From positions 2,976,001-3,040,000 of the forward strand of contig NZ_CP107020.1 of the NCBI RefSeq assembly GCF_025725725.1: a DNA stretch of 64,000 nucleotides, given 5' to 3'. The position numbers and the translations under genes are program-made. The DNA comes from Brachybacterium huguangmaarense (GTDB lineage: Bacteria; Actinomycetota; Actinomycetes; Actinomycetales; Dermabacteraceae). Of the stretch, positions 60,534 to 64,000 are shown piece after piece. The notes beneath the pieces were generated by a model, which worked only from the letters and a program-made list of their open reading frames with translations, was not told where the DNA came from and searched no databases. Each line of letters starts with the position of its first letter. Positions within the stretch are counted from its first letter, which is position 1.

Positions 60534-61463
60534 ATGACAGGGGTCCTCTCCGGGTTCTTCATCGTCTGGGCGCTCATCGCGACCGGCTGGGCGACCGGGA
60601 AGTCCGGGGTGCTGGGCGATCCCGGCCACGCCCGGTTCGTGCTCAACCGGGCGACCTTCTTCATCGCCTCTCCGTGCCTCGTGCTGCTGTCCCTGCTCGA
60701 GGCCGACGTCACCGCGCTGCTGGGCTCGCCGATCGTCGTGGCGTCGGTCGCGGGCCTCGCCACGGGGCTGCTCGTCTTCCTCGCGCTGCACCTGGCAAGC
60801 CGACGCAGCGCCGCGGACGTCGCGGTCACGGCGATCAGCTCATCGGTCGCCAACGGCGCGAACATGGGCTTCCCGATCGCGGCCTACGTGCTCGGCTCGC
60901 CCGCGCACGCCCTGCCCGTCATCCTGTTCCAGCAGGCGGTCTACACGCCGATCTACCAGTTCGTTCTGCACTCGGTCACGAGCAGCTCGCGCCCCAGCGT
61001 GCGCAGCATCGGCCGGGGCGTGGTCACGAACCCGACCATCATCGCGGCCGTGGTCGGGATCGGCCTCGTGGCCCTCGGCGTGCACGTGCCCGCGCTGCTG
61101 CTCGAGCCGCTGCACTCCCTGGCCGACCTCGCGATCCCGGGCATGCTGCTCGCCTTCGGCCTCTCGCTGATCGGCTCGCGCCCGCTCGCCAAGGACGACG
61201 GCAACCGGGCGCTCGTGGGGATCGCGACCGCCTGCAAGCTCGTGCTGATGCCGCTCATCGCACTCGGCCTGGGGCTCGCGCTCGGCCTGGCCGGGCACGA
61301 GCTGTTCGCCGTCGTCGTGATGGCGGCGCTGCCGACGGCGCAGAACGTGTTCGTCGCGGCCTCGCGCTTCGGCGCCTCGGAGGAGCTCGCGCGCGACACG
61401 GTGCTCGTCACCACGATCGGGACCGTCGTGACGCTCATGGCCCTCTCCGCGCTGCTGGGCTGA
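60534..61463 (+). CDS. AEC-family (auxin efflux carrier-like) transporter
   Basis: 309 aa, about ten membrane segments in two inverted halves. Family features: FVLNRATFFIASPCLVLLSL in the first half, SSVANGANMGFPIAAYVLG (crossing region), and MAALPTAQNVFVAASRFGA in the second. Such transporters move small carboxylates or amino acids; substrate unknown. 16 nt after panD, hence perhaps co-expressed. Followed by a GC-rich hairpin that forms the first 30-nt repeat. Confidence 0.88.
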   Translation: MTGVLSGFFIVWALIATGWATGKSGVLGDPGHARFVLNRATFFIASPCLVLLSLLEADVTALLGSPIVVASVAGLATGLLVFLALHLASRRSAADVAVTAISSSVANGANMGFPIAAYVLGSPAHALPVILFQQAVYTPIYQFVLHSVTSSSRPSVRSIGRGVVTNPTIIAAVVGIGLVALGVHVPALLLEPLHSLADLAIPGMLLAFGLSLIGSRPLAKDDGNRALVGIATACKLVLMPLIALGLGLALGLAGHELFAVVVMAALPTAQNVFVAASRFGASEELARDTVLVTTIGTVVTLMALSALLG

Positions 61464-61473
61464 CCGGCCACGA

Positions 61474-61503
61474 CGCGGCGCGGGCCGGGCACCGGCCCGG
61501 CTC
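61474..61503. repeat. 30-nt direct repeat, left copy (att-like, contains hairpin)
   Basis: Identical over 30 nt to 62583-62612. It starts 10 nt after the AEC stop codon and contains the stem GGGCCGG-GCA-CCGGCCC (61482-61498), probably the original terminator of that gene. The two copies enclose the MntA-HepT pair. Confidence 0.85.
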
Positions 61504-61686
61504 GCGTTGCCTGCGTGGTCCCGGCCACGGAAACGGTGCGCCATCGCCTCGACACCGATCCCGAGATCGGCGAGGAGTATCTGCGGGGGCCGTGCTCGGC
61601 GAGGCTGGTGACCATCGTGGCGTGATGCCGCGGCTGCGAGCCCCTCGGCATGTGGCTCGACCGAGGACACCGCTTCCGACGCCACG

Positions 61687-61692
61687 TATCCT
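61687..61692 (+). promoter_or_regulatory. -10 element TATCCT, leaderless mntA
   Basis: TATCCT with a 6-nt gap to the mntA ATG at 61699. Confidence 0.5.
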
Positions 61693-61698
61693 GTTCCG

Positions 61699-62019
61699 AT
61701 GGCGACGCTCAGCCCGACCCGACGCTCCGTGGAACTGCGCGAGCTCATCGCGCATCACCATGACGAGCTCATGGTCGTGCTGGAGCGGTACGGCGCGTCG
61801 AACGTCAGGATCTTCGGCTCGGTCCTGCGCGGTGACGCGGACGAGGACAGCGACATCGACCTGCTCTTCACCCGCCCCAGCGGAATGGGGCTGTTCGATC
61901 TGGCTGCCATGAGGATCGAGCTGTCTGACATCCTCGGGGTGGCGGTCGACGCCGTCCCCGACGCGAACCTCCACGAGCATCTGCGGTCCGACGTCCTGCA
62001 CTCATCGAGACCGCTGTGA
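61699..62019 (+). CDS. mntA: MntA-type nucleotidyltransferase antitoxin (MNT domain)
   Basis: 106 aa. Minimal nucleotidyltransferase motif VRIFGSVLRGDADEDSDIDL: GS-x10-DxD with metal-binding Asp residues intact. In MntA-HepT systems this protein AMPylates the HepT toxin at a Tyr and neutralises it. Overlaps the HEPN gene (GTGA), the standard order. Lies within the 30-nt direct repeats; base composition is slightly less GC-rich than neighbours, consistent with acquisition. Confidence 0.88.
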   Translation: MATLSPTRRSVELRELIAHHHDELMVVLERYGASNVRIFGSVLRGDADEDSDIDLLFTRPSGMGLFDLAAMRIELSDILGVAVDAVPDANLHEHLRSDVLHSSRPL

Positions 62020-62357
62020 GACGGCGCTCCGACGCCGACCTCATCGCGGAGGCGCTCACGCACATCGACCGGCTGCTCACGTACATCGAACGCGATGGTC
62101 TGTCCGACGACGTCGTCGCCGATGCCGTGTGTCTACGGCTGGCGGCGGCGATCGATGCCCTGAACGACGATACGGTTCCTCCGCTGGGCGAGCGTCTGTT
62201 CGGAGCGACGTGGCGGAGCATGCGGGCGACTCGGAACTACATCGCTCACGCGTACGCGTTCGTCGACATGTCGCTCGTCTCCGACACCGTCGACAATGAT
62301 CTGCCGGATGTCGAGCGCGTGCTGCGTGAGGAGTACGCCCGGCTCACGCGGGGCTGA
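62016..62357 (+). CDS. hepT: HepT-type HEPN ribonuclease toxin (DUF86)
   Basis: 113 aa all-helical HEPN protein. The catalytic/target motif RNYIAHAY fits RX4HXY (Arg, His for RNA cleavage; Tyr is the AMPylation site). ALTHIDRLLTYIERDGL and RLAAAIDALNDD form the dimer helices. GTG start overlapping mntA. Together they form a type VII-like toxin-antitoxin pair. Confidence 0.88.
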   Translation: MRRRSDADLIAEALTHIDRLLTYIERDGLSDDVVADAVCLRLAAAIDALNDDTVPPLGERLFGATWRSMRATRNYIAHAYAFVDMSLVSDTVDNDLPDVERVLREEYARLTRG

Positions 62358-62582
62358 CACCTCGCCATCGGCTCGTCTCCGGTGACACCGCAGGGCATAA
62401 GTTCCTGACGCATGGCGTCGTTCGTGCCGATCCGTGCACGACGGGTCGACACGCTCAGACACGTCCTCCCGATCGATGTGGAGGCGCATCTCGAGTCAGG
62501 GGCGCACAGCACCGCCACGTGTCCGACGGCCCCGGACGTGGAGCTCGCTGACGGTCCCGCGCGGCGATCGAGGAGACTGCGC

Positions 62583-62612
62583 CGCGGCGCGGGCCGGGCA
62601 CCGGCCCGGCTC
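62583..62612. repeat. 30-nt direct repeat, right copy
   Basis: Second perfect copy of 61474-61503, ending 4 nt before the TAGAAT promoter hexamer of the leuS leader. Spacing between copies is 1109 nt. Deletion between the copies would leave one hairpin between the AEC gene and the leuS promoter. Confidence 0.85.
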
Positions 62613-62616
62613 CACG

Positions 62617-62622
62617 TAGAAT
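62617..62622 (+). promoter_or_regulatory. -10 element TAGAAT of the leuS transcript
   Basis: Near-consensus TAGAAT with a 6-nt gap to the leader-peptide ATG at 62629, so the mRNA likely starts at the leader peptide. Confidence 0.55.
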
Positions 62623-62628
62623 CGCCCC

Positions 62629-62655
62629 ATGGCACGTCGGCTCCTGCTTCCGTAG
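62629..62655 (+). CDS. leuS leader peptide (MARRLLLP)
   Basis: Eight codons, then TAG. Codons 5-7 are CTC CTG CTT, three consecutive leucines, 136 nt upstream of leuS. Leaderless start after TAGAAT. This is the arrangement of amino-acid-sensing leader peptides: ribosome stalling at Leu codons when charged tRNA-Leu is scarce would change folding of the hairpins that follow. Confidence 0.65.
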   Translation: MARRLLLP

Positions 62656-62775
62656 CCGCGTCGAGCAAGGCCTCCACCGAGGCATCGACGCGGCTCCCCC
62701 GTCGCGCGCCGCTGCGGTCCGCGCGGGGTCCCATCATCAGGAGCATTCCCGGAACCACAGCCCTGCGCGCGCAGG
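62654..62775 (+). promoter_or_regulatory. leuS leader hairpins (attenuator-like)
   Basis: Three structures in the leader. (1) 62654-62695: AGCCGCGTCGA pairs with TCGACGCGGCT (11 bp), with a GCCT/AGGC inner stem; its 5' arm overlaps the leader stop codon. (2) About 62696-62728: CCCC...CGCGCG with CGCGCGGGG. (3) 62762-62775: CCTGCGCGCGCAGG just ahead of the GAGGAG ribosome site. Stalling on the leader would block stem 1 first. Transcriptional or translational control cannot be told apart by eye. Confidence 0.55.
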
Positions 62776-62791
62776 AACGAGGAGATCCCCC

Positions 62792-64000
62792 ATGAGCGAG
62801 GCACCGTACCGCTACACGGCCGCGATGGCCGACGAGATCGAGAAGGACTGGCAGCAGCGGTGGGCCGAGGACGGCACCTTCGACGCCCCCAACCCGACGG
62901 GCCCCCTCGCCGACGGCACGCCGACCGCCGAGCTGGGCGAGAAGGCCTTCATCATGGATATGTTCCCCTACCCCTCGGGGTCCGGTCTGCACGTCGGCCA
63001 CCCGCTCGGGTACATCGCGACCGACGTGATGGCGCGCCATCAGCGCATGCTGGGCAGGAACGTGCTGTACACGATGGGCTACGACGCCTTCGGCCTGCCC
63101 GCCGAGCAGTACGCCGTGCAGACGGGCACCCATCCGCGCACGACCACCGAGGCGAACATCGCCAACATGCGCCGCCAGCTGCACCGCCTGGGCCTGTCGC
63201 ACGATCCGCGCCGCTCCTTCGCGACCACCGACCCCGAGTTCGTGCGCTGGACGCAGTGGATCTTCCTGCGGCTGTTCGACTCGTGGTACGACCCGGAGGC
63301 CCCCAACGTCGACGGGATCGTCGGACGCGGCCGACCGATCGCCGAACTGCGCGAAGAGCTGCGCGCCGGCACGGTGGACCCGTTCGCGCTCGCCGACCGC
63401 CAGGGCATCACGCTGCCCGAGCAGTGGCGCGGGCGCACCGTCGCCGACGTCGCCGCCTCCTCCGACGTGGAGATCGCCCGCCTGGCGGAGTCCTTCCGCC
63501 TGGCCTACATCTCCGAGACGCCCGTCAACTGGTCGCCCGGGCTGGGCACCGTGCTGGCCAACGAGGAGGTCACCAACGAGGGCCGCTCCGAGGTGGGCAA
63601 CTTCCCCGTCTTCACGCGCACGCTGCGCCAGTGGAACATGCGCATCACCGCGTACGCCGACCGGCTGCTCGAGGACCTGGACCGCGTGGACTGGCCCGAG
63701 TCGGTGCGCTCGATGCAGCGCAACTGGATCGGCCGCTCCCACGGCGCGCAGGTGACGTTCCCGGTCGAGGGGCTGGGCGCCGAGGGCACGCCCGAGGTCC
63801 CGACCTTCGACGTGTTCACCACGCGCGCCGACACCCTGTTCGGCGCGACCTTCGCGGTGCTGGCTCCCGAGCACGAGCTGCTGGCCGACGTGCAGGCCCT
63901 GCCCGCCGTCTGGCCCGAGGGCACCGAGCAGGCCTGGAAGGGCGGCCTCGCCGTCGCCTCGCCGCGTGAGGCCGTCGCCGCCTACCAGGCGCGCGCGGCC
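62792..64000 (+). CDS. leuS: Leucyl-tRNA synthetase (N-terminal part; continues beyond window)
   Basis: Class I synthetase charging tRNA-Leu; 403 codons visible. [17 protein letters not shown] contains the HIGH motif; [33 protein letters not shown] and [19 protein letters not shown] (with the zinc/ED-edge region) follow, and the editing (CP1) domain begins near [15 protein letters not shown] and [13 protein letters not shown]. An actinobacterial insertion ([16 protein letters not shown]) is present. The ATG has GAGGAG 7 nt upstream, and a regulatory leader precedes it. Confidence 0.97.
   Translation, partial: MSEAPYRYTAAMADEIEKDWQQRWAEDGTFDAPNPTGPLADGTPTAELGEKAFIMDMFPYPSGSGLHVGHPLGYIATDVMARHQRMLGRNVLYTMGYDAFGLPAEQYAVQTGTHPRTTTEANIANMRRQLHRLGLSHDPRRSFATTDPEFVRWTQWIFLRLFDSWYDPEAPNVDGIVGRGRPIAELREELRAGTVDPFALADRQGITLPEQWRGRTVADVAASSDVEIARLAESFRLAYISETPVNWSPGLGTVLANEEVTNEGRSEVGNFPVFTRTLRQWNMRITAYADRLLEDLDRVDWPESVRSMQRNWIGRSHGAQVTFPVEGLGAEGTPEVPTFDVFTTRADTLFGATFAVLAPEHELLADVQALPAVWPEGTEQAWKGGLAVASPREAVAAYQARAA

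Noticed and set aside
61530..61625. Short frame ending RGPCSARLVTIVA before mntA
   Set aside because: About 30 codons, no ribosome site or domain; may be debris from the insertion, but cannot be supported as a gene.
62412..62795. Open frame starting MASFVPIRARRVDTLRHVLP and ending on the leuS start codon, with TAAGTT upstream
   Set aside because: The first ~50 codons might be a gene remnant, but the rest crosses the 30-nt repeat, the leuS promoter and the leader hairpins and is not protein-like.

Overview
The window is about 72% GC, with dense, overlapping, strongly GC3-biased genes. The gene set (Lsr2, SepX/GlpR-type protein, FolB-FolK fusion, DUF3180, DUF4032, DUF222/13E12, MsiK-type ATPase, lutABC, mqo) points to a high-GC actinobacterium, probably Micrococcales. 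A Dermabacteraceae-like organism such as Brachybacterium is a guess from gene order, not proven. No tRNA, rRNA, CRISPR or prophage was recognised. At least 15 starts have a TANNNT-like -10 hexamer only 6-8 nt upstream, so leaderless mRNAs are common here.

Layout. 1-6080: molybdate-binding lipoprotein (partial), a SepX/GlpR-like division protein and rimJ on the minus strand; a small kinase, 5-formyl-THF cyclo-ligase, FmdB, SAF protein, mscL and mutY on the plus strand. 6112-10009: a clpC-dedA-acetyltransferase operon (minus) with a ClgR-box-like site upstream of clpC. 10174-18755: an L-fucose catabolic locus. A hydrolase, an SDR and a FadR-type regulator lie on plus; lactonase, aldo/keto reductase, mutarotase, alpha-L-fucosidase and a truncated L-fuconate dehydratase lie on minus. 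A DUF222/HNH gene with a LexA (SOS) box separates the two halves. About 18752 is a rearrangement scar. 19032-24595: mqo, lutABC and galM (malate/lactate oxidation).

24668-38731: about 15 minus-strand genes, dacB-tilS-hpt-ftsH-folE-folP-folBK-DUF3180-two PH-domain proteins-Rossmann/DUF2520-panC-lysS-small membrane protein-lsr2, mostly with stop/start overlaps; ppa is divergent. 39498-41193: a Vsr-fold (DUF559/AbiEi-like) gene flanked by two direct copies of a ~100-nt element with a 57-nt palindrome. 41194-48610: EcsC-like protein, peptide deformylase, msiK-type ATPase, DUF4032, rlmB, cysS and a PF07332 membrane protein. 48641-52811: LacI regulator, two-component pair and a DUF4097 membrane protein whose 5' end looks frameshifted. 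52831-61463: acs, a VOC protein coupled to a tiny RHH regulator, an Old Yellow Enzyme, sdaA, a DEAD-box helicase, panD and an AEC transporter.

61474-62612: a MntA-HepT toxin-antitoxin pair between two identical 30-nt direct repeats, i.e. a small inserted island between the AEC gene and leuS. leuS (partial) has a leader with an 8-codon peptide containing three consecutive Leu codons and strong hairpins, the architecture of a ribosome-mediated attenuator. The signals most worth follow-up are the palindrome-flanked nuclease gene, the repeat-bounded toxin-antitoxin island, the leuS leader and the scar in the fucose operon.
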